A program made the position numbers and the translations under genes. Below the pieces are notes generated by a model, which saw only the letters and a program-made list of their open reading frames with translations, was not told the DNA's origin and ran no database searches. Below are positions 21,001 through 34,580 of a stretch of DNA of 64,000 bases, piece after piece; within the stretch, counting starts at the first letter, position 1; the number at the start of each line of letters is the position of its first letter. Origin of the DNA: Struthidea cinerea (lineage: Eukaryota > Chordata > Aves > Passeriformes > Corcoracidae). The stretch is taken from NCBI GenBank assembly GCA_013397865.1, contig VZTI01002070.1, positions 856 to 64,855 on the forward strand, in the 5' to 3' direction.

Positions 21001-24000
21001 AAACTACTTGGAAACTTGGAGACCAAAGGGTTTGTAAACCTGAGACATTTGAAGAACTTACACTGTGAGAGGTGAATGTAGAAAAAATATCCACAGTCAA
21101 AGTAACAGGCAGAATTTTAAAAAGCATTTGAAGAGTATGAGTGGGACTAGATTGCACTTTTCCAAAACAAAGGGGAAAGTATTTCAATAACAGAAATAAT
21201 TTGGAAAAAAGTCTGGATTAGTGCTGCACAGCAGGAGAGGAAAAGTAATAAAGGAAATACTGTGCAAGAAGACAAGGCCAGATTCACTCAGTCTGAACTG
21301 AAGATGTTTGTATTTGTCAGCCTGAGGTCTCCAAAAGCCAATAACTTTTTTTTTTAGAAGGCTTAGAAGAAAAATCTGTTTCCCAGTTAAGCTTCCAGCT
21401 GAACATGTAGGTTAGACAAACAGATTTAGTTTGGACACAAGAAGATTTAGTTTCAAATAGAAAAACATTATCAATTTGGCATACTAATTGTAGTTAAAAT
21501 CATATCACAGACAAAATTATTGTGTGACTTTATCACTGAAGAAGAGGATCAAGAATGATGGCCTGTAGCTCCACAGACAGACAGGGATGAAGGAAGATCA
21601 TATAAAGGAAGAAAGACAAGTCACGGGAGCTAAATAACAGCAATTACTCCAAAGAAGATGGCTTAATTTTAAAAGTGAATGCTAGCTTGAGAGTCAAAGG
21701 TATGTCCCAGTTCTGCCCTTCAGCCAGTGGGCAACCATAAGAGACTTTACTGGTAGCAGAGAACAGAAGTGTCACTTCAGAGTCCAAGGAAAAGAGTGGA
21801 GGAACTGCTTTACACTGCTACTCTTAACTTCGACAGCGAGGGAGAGAGGTTGTAGCTGGTTTCCAAAAAACATCAAGGTTATGAAGTTAATACCATGTAT
21901 TTGGTATTTTTGTGCCCCTTCAACTAGTCTTATTAGTTCCTACATCTGAGGGACAATTTCAGCCCATTCTACCCAATGGTAAAATTCCTAACATTAAATT
22001 CTTGCAAAGTTTAGGAGAACCAGTGGCTCATAGAAGAAAGTCATTTGAGAAAAAGACATAACTTAGCTACTATTCATTCCCCGTGCTGGCCACTCTGTAC
22101 TCATGAAGCTCCAGACACTGAAGAAAATTTCCTCTTTAATAAGACTAACATATAGAGGTGACACTGCTTTGTAAGGCTGGGAGATGGCAGCTCCTACAGC
22201 TTTTGCTTCTAACTTTCCTGTTTGCATAGAATATGTTAATAAACATACGCACTGCTAAGAAATCACGCAAGTTTAGTCCCTTACACCTGATAAGAACAAA
22301 CTAAACAGAACTGATCTTTTTGCATGGGCAAGGGCAAGATCAGAAAAGTCTGAGTTCAAAATTAGTGGAAAAAAATTTACCAAGAGAAGCCAATAAAAGA
22401 CATACTACTCTTAAAGTGTGATTCAGTCAAAACCAGGATGGCAGTTTATTAGCTCTTGAACACTACAGGAATTTTAAAAATAGAAGCAACTAACACTATT
22501 AGCTTTTACCTAAAATACAAAGACATGTAAATGAGATATGGGCTGGGGTTTTTTCAGAATTTGCTGGCACCAAAATCAAATGTAACTTTATTAGAGTCTG
22601 CAGATATTTGTTTTGAGGACTTTAATGGGTTGTATTCCAAGACTAGGGAATTAGATGCACAATCAAATTGTGGAGCTATTTAAAATGACTGGTGCAGACC
22701 TCTAATAAATGCCTATGCAGCAATATACTGATACAACTTTTTTTTCCTTTTTAATGTAACTTACAAAGTGCTGCATCAATCCTCTGCCACAAGACAGCTG
22801 AGGTCCACCACTGCCCAGTAAAATAAGATGTTCAGCATGAAGTCAGAAGCCATATTATTCTATAATTCCATGATTTTCAAGTACTTTTCAACATATTTTC
22901 AAGCTTAAATAAACACATTTAAAAACCATAATGAAATTTAAGAGAATTTTTTTAACAGGTAGACTGTAGCATGGTCCAGTTACATAATCAGAGATAATCT
23001 GAATATTCAGATGGGAGGTTTGAGTATATACTAATATTTTATTTTCCAACTGGTGCTTGATATTGAAAAAGTATTCATAGCACATTATGAAAAGTAACTA
23101 CTCCTAAAGACCTTTCTTATACTCTACAGATTTTAAAATTTCAGTAACTCACCCTAGTCTTGCATTTCTATGGCAAAATAGGCAGCATTTTTCAGAAAAA
23201 GCTCCAATAACTCACTGTAACCAGATATAGTCCATGTTTTTGTTAACTAATGCACATGTCCAAAAAAAAAAACCTGTTAAAGTGATGAATAAGTAAAGCA
23301 GATCTCAATTTGTATGAGTCATAGCATCTTTGGTTTGCTGCCATAAAACTGGGTTTCATAAATTCACATCTGTGAAGATTCTTCCAGCATGTAAGCACAG
23401 CTGTCCCTCAGATGCAATTTCTCCACATTTTCTGAGCATCCTTTTGTCTGTCTGGCAAAATTAAGCCTCCAATTAGTATCATACAAATTATTCTGTCATA
23501 CAGGTAGCATCTTTCTCTTCCACTAAACGTCTGTTAGGAAAGCTGAGTATCTGTGTGCAAATTTTATTTCCCTTCAAACATAATCTTTTAAGATTATGTT
23601 AATAAACTCCTTACACTCAACATGGGAGGTATAAAACTGCCTAAAGAAAAAGTGATTTCAATTTATCAATGGCTAACACTTCTACAGCACTTATTTTAAA
23701 AGCAGTTTTACCCATCAGAAAATGTATGTGGCTCTATTAATACAAACTCTACCAAAGTAGTTCATGTACTTTCTAAATCTATCCTGACCAGTTTAGTTTG
23801 CATTTTTTTCATGACAATCAGAAAAATTGAGGTAATTCTTAAGGTCCACTCTAATTATCTGACTTAATTTTCTTTTCTATTGATCAATTGCCATATTTAC
23901 TGGTTATTGTACAAGCGCCAGTTTTAAAATTAATTTCACACTAGAATTTGTCAAGTATTTTGAGCATTCATCTCCTTGCCACATAATTTGTGATCCAACA

Positions 24001-27000
24001 AAGTTTTATTTCCAGGTTTTAGTTAATCCTAAATAAATCTTAGGTAGGGATATAAGATTTTCAAGATGTATCTTGGGGGACAAGTCAGGGGGTTGGCTAT
24101 AGATGGCACAGGGTCAGATGGAACATGTGCCAGGGACAAGGCCACACTTGGCATGTTCACCGTGCCCCATGTCCTCGTAAGATTGTTCTTGAGTTTATTT
24201 TAAGGACTTTCTCCACAATGCCTAAAGCTCTCCAACCCCTCAGCACAGGCTGTTATTCAAAGAATAGTTTAGTATGGATGCAGTGGAGACGAATCAACTG
24301 TATTTTTGAAAAAATGTGTGAAACAGAAAACAATTTTTACACATGATCATATATGCTTACTATTGCAATTTTTACATGTGGCACTATCCCCAGTAAAAGC
24401 ACAGCCAAAGGCATTTTCACACATTTCATAGTTCTAAGAACATAGTTTTTCCTCCTACATTATGCCTCATGAACTACATCACCACCTATGTATCTCTGTA
24501 TTTCCTGCACGAAAATACACAGTGCAGAATCTGTTTATATAATTATTTCCACTGTTATTTCTTTCCCATAAAAACTGTATTTTTCATTCAGCTGCCACTT
24601 GAGGAATTTTTAAATAAAATGTGCATCTATGATAGAAAGAACTACAGGTTTACATCACTACGAGTACTTCCCTAGTCTTAATCTCTGTTGACTTGTAAAA
24701 TTCTTTAAAGAAAGCAATGAATAAAAACTTCCTGAATCTAATCTGTACAAATCAATAGTTTTGTTTTGTTGGTTTTTTGTTGGTTTTTTCTGAGGGGTTG
24801 TTTTTTCAGAAAGGAAAAAAATTCTAATACCTTCAGGTCATATTATTCCAATTAGTAAATGAAAGTAAAGTGAGTTTCCAACAGAAGGTACTGAGGAGGT
24901 ATTCTGAATTTCCTTCTCATTCTAAGGAAAGCATGAGACACATTCTAGGCAGATGGGTACAGCAGATTTTTGTTTTAACATCAGCATTCTAGAAAACAGA
25001 TTTTTAACACTATCTTTATACTAAAGTTTGTTTTCACACTAAACAGCCCAAGGAAACAAAAACGCTACTATTTCTTATCTGAGGCCAAGAGAAAGTCAGA
25101 AACTTATCCCATGAGAAGCATTAGTGCTTCTAATACACTGCACTTCGACATCGCAGTCTGAGCAATGGAAACAAAGTGCTAGCATTTGATCTGCACTTGC
25201 TGCAACCAATAAGCTCTGCTGTTCTGTAATTCATGAGCACAAATTCTCATCATGACAAAGAGGTAGTGGAAAATTGCTTTGGCAAAATTTAACAGTGGGC
25301 TGATAGCAAGCAATTCATTCCATACCTTTAAGCATACTTGTCATCTATCTGAATCTTTTTTAGCTTTAAATATTACCTTTCTGAGATAAGGGAAGGAAAA
25401 ACTGCAAAGGATTTTCATGGTTTTGATTAACTATGGATTTGTCTTGAGGTGTACTGATTTAGTCCATATAATCAATAAAAGTTGAACTGGCAGAATATCA
25501 ATCTGCATCACCTGCTAGTCTCAGTTTTAGGATGTGTTTCAGGGTTAGATGTGTTAAAGTCTACAGAATCTGTGTTACCAAAAACAGTACAAGATGCTGT
25601 TACTCATAGAGTCACAAAATGAACATTCAGAAAGAACACGTTAAACTCAAGAATTACATTCATTAACATGTGCATCTCTGAATTGGTTTAGGCTTTGTCT
25701 CTAAATACAGTTCCACATCCTGAGAAGTGTGAAATGCTTTTCTACATCTTTGGAGTTCCACAGTAATTTACATAAACAAACAGCAATTATTTATTAACTA
25801 TTTCACAGCCAATTGCTTCAATAAAAGCATCTGATTCTGGGACTGAAGAAGGGCAGCATTCAAGGCAAAAATTGAGTAGGCAGTCTTGCAACTACTTATT
25901 TACTTTGAGCTTTAGAGTATTGAAACTATGGCCTCATAACTGTTCAAGGCTATCGGGATTAAAACTTGCCCCATGTATTTCTTCCTACTTCAGTGAAACG
26001 TAGTTGCTGTATTGCACAGGAATTTAAACAATTCCAAAGACAGTCAAAAGACTGTAATACATGAAAACCAGATTTTGAAACATTCCACCACATCTCAAAA
26101 ATCTCCAGTTTAGGTGAAGAACACCAGTAGAACCAGTCATTCATGTCCTGCAGGCCAAGCAGCAGCCACTTCCCTGGTCTGCATCTGCACCTCACCTTTG
26201 TTTAACACCGTGTACTCATTTCCACCAGAACACAAGAACAGTTGCCCGCAGAAGCACACGTCAGAATCAGAAAGCTAAACACATTTAGAGAGCTTAAACG
26301 TATTTCATTCAGCAGAACTGATCAATTCATCTAGAGTATTTTAAGAATCAGCTAAAGGAACATCTTTTTGATACTTCAAGGAAGACCAATGAAATCCCAC
26401 AGGATTTGTGAAATGTGAATATAATACTTTAAAGTCAGAGGGAGCAACCTATAGACAAACTTACAGGCGAGACGATCTGACTGCAGCACTCAGAAGAATA
26501 CTGGGCAACGCTAAACAACTTTAGAGGTGCATACAAGATAACACAACGTTCAGCATGTGCTTTGTGAGAACACCCTCCCTCTGCACCCCCACCATCCCAC
26601 TCCCCAATAATTAAACTAACCCATGTTTCCACATTTCATTTTATATAAGATGATTCTTAACAAAGAAGGGGGAAATACTATATACCAGGGTTCGGTAAGT
26701 TTCTGATGCTGCCTATGCAACTGTGTTTTGATGTTCAAAAAGTAACATTTTAGGAATTAACTGGGTATGAAAATAAGAATGGTTAGGAAAGAACAGTTAA
26801 GCACTGAAACAAGACTATCAGGAGAGTACGCAAAGCATCTCCAAAAAGAAAATTTTAGAAAAAAATTATCAGGGTTAGTCTAAGATTATTTTTGGTTTTG
26901 CTTCCACATTTTTGGGAGGGACTAGATCTCCTGAAATCCCTTTTGGTATCCATTTTTATGACATCACAGTATCTCACAAACAAGTAGAATCAAATTACTG

Positions 27001-30000
27001 AAAGAAAGATAGGTAACTACCCAACTATCAAGAACTAGTCCTTGCCTGGAAGTCTGCCTGGTATCTTCCTGTAGAGGACTCTACTATATTAGCTAATGTT
27101 ATTTTCAGTATTCAAAGGATGATAGAGAAAACATAGTCACATAGCATTTGCTGCTGATTTGAAACTCAGAGCAAGCCCTTCAAGGATCAGAAATAAAACT
27201 CCAATTTACAAAAACAAAAAAATAAAAATGCAAACTCAATCACACTGAATTGAGTGATGAAATAAGTGCTACTAGTCAGAGGTAAAAATCCCTTCAAAAC
27301 ATGTAAACATGTAATGCAGAAGTAGAAGGTTTAGAAACAAAATGTCATTTCTATTAACCATTCATGTCATTTAAGATTTCCTGGCAACAAGGTGGAAAAA
27401 CGTTCTAAACTAAATTCTGCGTGGTTTCAGAAGAATTGTCTTAAAGAAAAAAGCAATCTTGCCACTGTAATCATCAGATGCCATTTGCCTGTGGCAAAAC
27501 ACTACAGATGAAAAAAAAGTCTGATACCATCTCTGGTTGGTAACTTAACTGTTTTTTTATTTGAATGAATCACATTTTTCAAGCTGAACAAAGGTCTTCT
27601 TGAAAAATTATTTTCATTAAGTCATTTACCTCTAGCACTATCATGTCATTATTCCTCTCATTTGCCCACTGAAGTTGCCTCTTATCGGGTTTATTATCAG
27701 TAAATACTGATATTAGTCTCAGAACATAATGTACTTGGAAACCTCAACCAAAAGAGTAATTTTGCAATTTCTGGGAAGCCATTGATACAGTTTCCAAATT
27801 TATTAATGTTCTAAGTGACACTGAAAATGCTAAAGTACTAAATATAACTTCCAGTTAGAACATACTGAAATTCTACAGAAGTGTTCAAGGTAATTTCTGA
27901 GATAATATAAGCACTTGCTATATCAGTCTTTTGAATAATTTTTTTAAGACATATAATTTCTCATTCTTCTATAAAAAGTCTTCCCATAATATTGTGCAGA
28001 GGATTTTCTTCATCTGTATCCTATTCTGGATGAGTAGTAGCCTTTCACAGTTTCATAACTTTCCCCAGAAAAATGGAGGTGTCTGAAAGAAGCAAACTTC
28101 AGTTCACCCAAGACAGCTCTACTAAACTTCAGCAGTTAATGAAGGAATTTGTAAAAAACATTTCTTTCATATCAGAAGGGAACATGATTTTGTTCAAGAG
28201 GAAAAGGGATAAAACAAAAAGAAGGAACAGTGTCAAATATTTCCTACCAAGAATACACATACAGATAAACAAATATATTACTCCTTCTTTCACCTAATTA
28301 AAAATTGTTACCAAACATATGGGTAAAACACATTCCAAAATCCAAGCCTTTCTAATTTTAGTAGTTAGTAAAAAAACACAAACAAGATTTTTTTTTCTCT
28401 GAACCAAAGATTTTTGACATTAATCCCATAAAAAGTGTACAAGGATATTTCTAAATATTTTGTGAATTGATTTTAACACATACATCATTGTTACCAGCCC
28501 TATCAATAGCTCCTTTGCCTTCAGCTAGGTTAAACCCCTGTTTAAATACACAAATCAAGCCTACAAGACCTTGAACACAGTTTTTACCACTCTGTGCTAT
28601 GGACATTGAAGATAAAGCAGAATGCATCCCAGTTATAGGCCAGATGAACAACATCTGTTTGCCATATGCAAATTCCCATACCTCACAAACAGTATTCAAG
28701 AGGCCTGATGATCAAAAAGTCACTGATATTTCCACGGATCCTGGTGGATTTTGCTAGGTTACATTACATTTTAAAATCCATACAATTCAAAACCCAGAGA
28801 TGACTAAAAAATGAAGCTGATTTTGTTTTACTGTACACACTTGGAATATTTTCTGAGAGGAATTTAGGACCTTGAATAAATACACCTTCATATTTTCCAA
28901 CTAATGTAAGTAGGAAATCCACAAAAAAAAACCCAAACCAAAGACATGGGCAGTGGAGAATTCAAATATTACATATGCAATACATTCATTTACTGTTAAT
29001 GTACACAAACCTGTCATCCAAGTCAACCTAAAAGTAAGTGACATATCTCAAAATCCTTTCATTGCAGTGGTGCAATAACTGAAAATTGATAGGAGAAAAA
29101 ATGTGAAAATTAAAATATATTAAAGAACAGCAAAATCCTTTATTAGCTAAACAGCCCTTAAATAGCCAAGAAAACTAAAAAAACTATGTCCACAAATCTG
29201 TAGCAGTCTTCATTGCAGTCTGTAACACAGAGCTTTGTTGAATCCCCAGCATTCCAGATGCTGAAGCACACAGGCATGTGAGGCATGTCAGGATCCCATA
29301 TAATGCTTTAAAATACTATTTTGAGGAGATATAAATTTAAAGAAACTTTTCAAATTTGGCCCACCTCTTACTTCTGCCTAATCTTATGTAGTTTCTGTCA
29401 CACACCTATTACTTCACAAAATCATAGCTACAGATTAGAGCACAAGTTATCCCTGCTAAATAAGGCAGTCTTAGCAAGTATGCTGATACAATTTGTGTTA
29501 GCAATGCTAGTTTTCAAAGCAACAAGGCATAATAGCCAGCTAAATTACAGTTCCATAAATAAAATTTTGCAAAAATTAACTATATCAGCTATCACTTACT
29601 GATAACTGAAAACCCGTCATTTTACTAAGCATTAAATTTTTCCCTTCTTGTCAGCATGTCAGCATGTCACCTACACTTTAAATTTTAAGCAAATATTTTA
29701 TTTTTTAAAAAATAGTTTCAACTGAGGTCTATTCATTATTTATATTATTTTGTCATTCAGGGTAACTATTCATAACTGACTCTAAAGAAGGATCAAATAA
29801 TTAAATACTTAGAAACACAGTAAAACCCATATATTTCCTAAAAGTCATCAATTGCAGGTTTTACAGACATAATGTTAAAAGCTCAATAGGTATTCAATGT
29901 TGTTTGACATTGATGAGGTAAATTTAGAGACTTGCTCTCTAATTACTATAAACACTGAAAGGGCTAGCATCTGTGGATAAAAAGGACTGATTATACTCTA

Positions 30001-31030
30001 ACAAAATATGCCAACAGCATAGGGAAATGCAAACAGGAAGCATGGCTACACTTTTACTAGCAAGTTTTATGCCAATCACTGCATTAACTTGCAACTATTC
30101 CATAAAAGATTTGTTTCACTCCATTCACTAGGAGTATTCTGAAAAGTGAAGGCCCAAATTTGGAGAGAGCACAAGTGATTTAATGTCTATGCCCCAACTG
30201 AGCAAACTATCCCTTCTCCATTCATGGCTTGTGGATTCTTAGCACAACAGGTTTGTTTGGTTTGCTATGGGTTTGGATTTTTTTTTTTTCTCATCTTTCT
30301 TACAGGACAAAGAACACCAAATTTTTTCTTTTCAAATTCAAATTTATTTTACCAGGGATTAAACTTGAGCTCAGTATCACCATTAAAGGCAAAGAAAAGT
30401 ATTCTGGGCTCATATTCCTCGGTCATTAATGTGCTATCACAAAACATAACAGAATTGCAGCATATAGGAAAACTGTCAGACGTGTGCCTAACCTACAGTT
30501 GCTGGGATAAGTAACCTCCAGGATCAACTGTCAGAGGATTCCCAAAGGGAAAAAATAGCATGCTCTTCTGTCACACACAGCACAACAGTGCAGGTCCTGA
30601 CTGAGCTTTACAGGCACCGTCACAATCCAAGCAATCAGGAGTTTTAATTCTGAACAGGGTACATAGCAGACAAGAAAAGATATAAAACCTATGGAGAACG
30701 AAGGAAGAAGGGAGTGGCAGGACAAGTCTAGATAAAGCAAAAGGAATGCACAATGTTAAGCAAATGTTAAATAATTAAATGAGGTTCAATTCTTTTGAAT
30801 GACATCAGTAGACACAAGGAGTCAGTGGGAGCAGAGTATTTATAATACCAGTAACATCTGAACTTCAGTTATATGGACTAAGAGTAATGTCAGCTTCAGA
30901 TCACAGTCTCCATAGTAGGCAGGAACCTGCAGAATCTAGCTATCCCAGAGAAGGTTCCTCAATAAGTTCCTCTGGAAACCACGTGAAATAATGTGCACTT
31001 CTTAAACTGATATAGTCCTGTATCAGTTAA
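18021..31030. other. 13-kb low-GC stretch without recognised genes or repeats
   Basis: No recognised repeat bodies and no coding exon I can support. It includes a 174-codon open frame on the minus strand (20473-20997), discussed in the findings, a slightly GC-richer patch at 24080-24270 of unknown nature, and GT/T-rich sequence at 24760-24810. Poly-T runs occur near 19025-19040 and 30279-30290. Confidence 0.6.
31026..31030. repeat. Left target duplication, imperfect (GTTAA)
   Basis: GTTAA directly before the TG of the LTR at 31031; the bases after the LTR (32117-32121) read GTCAA, a 4-of-5 match. Confidence 0.55.
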
Positions 31031-31809
31031 TGTATTGGGTTTGCATGGCCAAGCTTTGGTAGCGGGGGGGCTGCAGGGGTGGCTTCTGTGAGGAGCTGCC
31101 AGAAGCTTCTTCCATGTCCGGCAGAGCCAGTCCCTGTAGCCCCAAAGATGGACATGCCACTGGTCAAGCCTGGACCAATTAGAAATAGTAACACTTCTGT
31201 GTTAACATATTTAAGAAGAAGAAGAGAAAAAAAAAGTTGTTACACAGATCTAAATGCAGCCAGAGAAGAGCAGGGTGAGAACATGTGGGAAGAACAACTC
31301 TGCAGACACCAAGGCCAGTGCAGAAGGAGGGGCAGGCACTGGAGCTGAGATGTCTCTGCAGCCCACAGGGAAGACCATGGTGAAGCAGCTGTGCCCCTGC
31401 AGCCCATGGAGGTCCACAGGGATGCAGGGATCCACCTGCAGCCTGTGGCCCATGCCAGAGCAGGTGGATTCCTGGGAGGAGGCTGTGATCCAGTGGACGG
31501 CCCGGTGGAGAGAGGGGGCCCCTGCTTCCAGGCTGGAGCAGCCTGTCCTTGGAGGACTGCACCCCGTGGAAGAGTGACCCACGGCACAGCAGTTTGTACG
31601 CCCCTGGGAGGGACTCATGCTGCAGCAGTTTGCAGAGAGCTGCTGCTCGTGAGATGGAGCCATGTTGGAGAAGTCTATGGAGAGCTGTCTCCTGTGGGAG
31701 GGACCCCACGGTGCAGTGGGGGAACGACTCCTCTGCCTGAGCAGCAGCAGAAACCACGAGTGATGAACTGATCATAACCCCCATTCCATTTCCTTGCGCC
31801 ACTGGGGGA

Positions 31810-31836
31810 GGAGGCAGATCTCNGGAGGCAGATCTC
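31810..31836. repeat. 13-bp direct duplication around an ambiguous base
   Basis: GGAGGCAGATCTC at 31810-31822 and again at 31824-31836, separated by a single n at 31823. This could be a real duplication or a local assembly join. Confidence 0.85.
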
Positions 31837-31840
31837 AGAA

Positions 31841-31898
31841 GGGAGGGGTAGGGAGAAGGTGTTTTTTGAGGGAGGGGTGGGGAGAAGGTGTTTTTTAA
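31841..31898. repeat. 29-bp tandem duplication inside the LTR
   Basis: Two adjacent 29-bp units (31841-31869 and 31870-31898) starting GGGAGGGGT and ending in a T6 run. They differ at only two positions, so the duplication is younger than most of the LTR's mutations. Confidence 0.9.
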
Positions 31899-31929
31899 GG
31901 TCTCATTTTCCTGCTCTGATTTTGTTAGC

Positions 31930-31935
31930 AATAAA
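31930..31935 (+). promoter_or_regulatory. Poly(A) signal of the 31-kb LTR
   Basis: AATAAA about 180 bases from the LTR 3' end. Confidence 0.6.
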
Positions 31936-32116
31936 TTCAGCTAATATCTCTACTTTTAGCCTGGTTTGCCCATGACGGTATTTGATGAGCAATCTCTCCC
32001 GGTCCTTATCTCAAGTCATGAACCCTTCATTATATTTTCTCTCCCCTGTCCAGCTGTGGAGGGGAGTGAGTGGCTTTGATGGGTACCTGGCATCCAGCCA
32101 GCATCAACCCACTACA

Positions 32117-33894
32117 GTCAATTATAAAATTTCTCAGTAAACTAAAGGAAGAAGAGAAAAAAAAATACCCCAAATGTAGTACAACATTCAAGGGTGAGTA
32201 TATTGAAACCATAACTGATTTTCCATCATTATATGACCATTTCAAAAAAATATTAAGCAGTTTCCAAAAGAAATGGTTTGGTTTTAAATCAGATGCTTAC
32301 TCTAAGGGGAAAAAAAAAGGAAAGAAATAAGAAAAAAAAAAAAAAACCTGCAGAATTCATCACAATTTAGAATACCCAGAAGCTGTAAACACTATGAAAA
32401 ACCACTGAGATTACCTCATATTAAATGCACAGAAGTGTCTAAAATTCTGGCTGCATTCTACTTTCTTGAATTCTGTTCCATATTTTTGAATGTCACAGTC
32501 CATCTAGCCTGCCAATTAGTCCTCAGGACAAAACGCTTGCTATGCAACTGTGACAAACAGGGCTTGCTTAAGGTAAGGAGCCTCAGCAGGCAAAAACATT
32601 AATTAGTAAATCATCTTCTTTTTTTTTTTTCCCCTCACATTAAAGTTGCCAAAAGCAAGAGAAGGCATCTGCTTATACTTATTAAAAATAATATCTCCTG
32701 CCAGTGATTGAAATACAAGTTTAAATTGCAAATAATAGAAAAATGGAGAAACTACTCTATTTGCAAATGATAACATGACGAGTAGCTGAGATTTGCAAAA
32801 ACTTTATTGTAAATAGCACTGGTTTAACACAAATAGTGTTGTGTAATATATCTCTTTATGCATTTCAAGATGCTGCATGTTTTCTTACATAAAGAAATAG
32901 CAGAAAACCTTCTCAATCTTACTCTTTATTACATATTTCACTATTGGATTCTCCCAGAATATCTTACCCAGATATTGGCAATAATAAGAACAAAGTGAAG
33001 AGTGATGAAGGTTTTTAAAAAGGCCATTTTTCCCCCTTACAAATTGGGATGCAAGCATAAAGAATTGTTTTTTAAGGGAGAGTGCATCCAATGGACATTT
33101 GGCAAAACTGCACAATGCTTATTTTTTTGCTGCTTTGTTATGTAAGAACCCAAACCCTCTCTTAATTTGCTCCGGGATGCTTGATTCCAGGCCCACTGCA
33201 GTTCACAGGAACCTAGCCAGCTGATGTCATTAAGCTCTGATTCAGCTGCATCCTGAAAAACTGCTTGAAACATAACATTAATTGGATTCATATTGCAATT
33301 CTATCAAACTAGGCATATTTTGGAAGCAGTAATTTAAATTCCTATTTGTAAGAAACTAAACACTGGGTGAAATATTGTGGTTTCATCTTATGGAATGCAC
33401 AAGCAACAAGTTTCCTTATAAGAAAGGTTTTTCAATTGCTACCCTTACTCGTTCTGAATTTTCTCCACTCTTTCCTCATCACATTGAGAAGAGCAGAAAC
33501 CTGCATAGAATTCAGAATGCTGACAAACCATGGATTTCTGCAACACTGCACTGATGTTCTGCTTTGCTCTCCATTCCCTTCCTAATGACTACTAGCATTT
33601 TATTTCCTTCTTTGACTGCTATTTAGCATTAAGTTGATGTTTCCACGACCATATCTGTAATGACAGATTGGTGTTTCTCCTTGTTAGAAAGTAACACGTT
33701 GTGTAGCAAGGACCAACTTGGAAACCATCATGTAATATGTGAATTAATGGAAGAGATCCCAATATTTATCTACTTGAATTTTACCTGCCTTTTCTTTAAC
33801 CAGTCAGACTATGTTTTAACATACCTCTGCCATTCCTCACAGTTAGCCATAGCCCTATTCCCATAATAACTTGCCATTGCACTATCCCCTTTTT
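32117..33894. other. Low-GC non-coding stretch, no gene seen
   Basis: Begins with the right-hand GTCAA of the LTR duplication. It contains A-rich runs near 32155-32165 and 32310-32346 and a T-run near 32618-32630. No recognised repeat body or exon. Confidence 0.6.
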
Positions 33895-34580
33895 CAGATC
33901 ACTTAAAAACATACTGAACAGTTCAGAATGCGGACCAAACCCATGTAAGTCTTCTCTCCCGCCTTCCATCACTAAACCAAATAATTTATTACTATCCTAA
34001 GTTTTTGGTTTTCCACTGATTTTTTATCAAAGGAAAGATGTTCCTTCTTGGGTCTTGACTGCCTTGTTTGCATAAAAGCCTCTGGTTTATGAAACCAGAT
34101 TTTGTCACTAGGTATGGGATGTCCAAGTGCAGCACATCATTCAGGTCATCCTCATCAACAATGAACCAAATCCTTCAGAGAACTCCAAAACAATGGTTAT
34201 GACTGACTACTTTTCACAAAAGCCATGCTGACACTTCCCAAGTATATCTACTGTATCTATATCGTATTTATCCACCAGTTCACAAAGTCTATTCTGAAGT
34301 AATTTCTACTATATTATATAGAACAGAGACTTACAGGCTTGCGGTTCTTTAGATTTCATATCAAGTCCTTTCTAAACACTGGCCTTGTGTTTACCATCCT
34401 CTAATCCTAGGCACCAAGACAATTTTAAATTAAAAGTCGCACATCACCAGTAGCAATACAGCTATTTCCCACTTGAATTCCTGTAGCACTCCTGGGCAAA
34501 CACTATCACTTCCAAGCAGTTTGTTATCAAGACAGTAGGTGCTCTGCAGACATACTGAAAGACTCCTCCTGTTCCATATT
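33895..34580 (-). mobile_element. Ancient CR1/L3-like RT relic
   Basis: Antisense reading matches the layout of old CR1/L3-type reverse transcriptases. AGATCACTTAAAAACATACT resembles the segment for a loop before the RT catalytic motif. AAAAGCCATGCTGACACTTCC followed by CAAGTATATC is a hallmark segment. ACAGGCTTGCGGTTCTTTAG corresponds to the LTGL-type stretch, and CACTCCTGGGCAAACACTATC to the PSG/PDG-type loop. The order is preserved across about 690 bases but no frame is open. This is much older than the CR1 pieces at 16.6 and 60.1 kb. Recognition is by memory of the family; alignment would settle it. Confidence 0.6.

Larger units (their letters stand above)
31031..32116 (+). repeat. Near-complete solo LTR, 1086 bp (avian ERV)
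   Basis: Starts TGTATTGGGTTTG and ends ATCAACCCACTACA, so the termini form an imperfect inverted repeat (TGTAnTGGGTT). It is flanked by an imperfect 5-bp duplication, GTTAA/GTCAA. Inside are a TATA-like ATATTTAA near 31206-31213, a GC-rich central region built of degenerate repeats around GCAGCCCATGGAGG/AGCAG, and AATAAA at 31930-31935. The remaining ~180 bases fit a U5. One ambiguous base (n) lies at 31823 within a 13-bp duplication. No gag-pol-env sequence is present. The minus-strand 250-codon frame across it (31179-31931) is antisense to the repeat and contains the ambiguous base; it is not a gene. Confidence 0.88.

Noticed and set aside
31179..31931. 250-codon minus-strand open frame
   Set aside because: It lies antisense across a solo LTR, crosses an ambiguous base, and its repetitive proline/serine/leucine text comes from the GC-rich degenerate units of the LTR.
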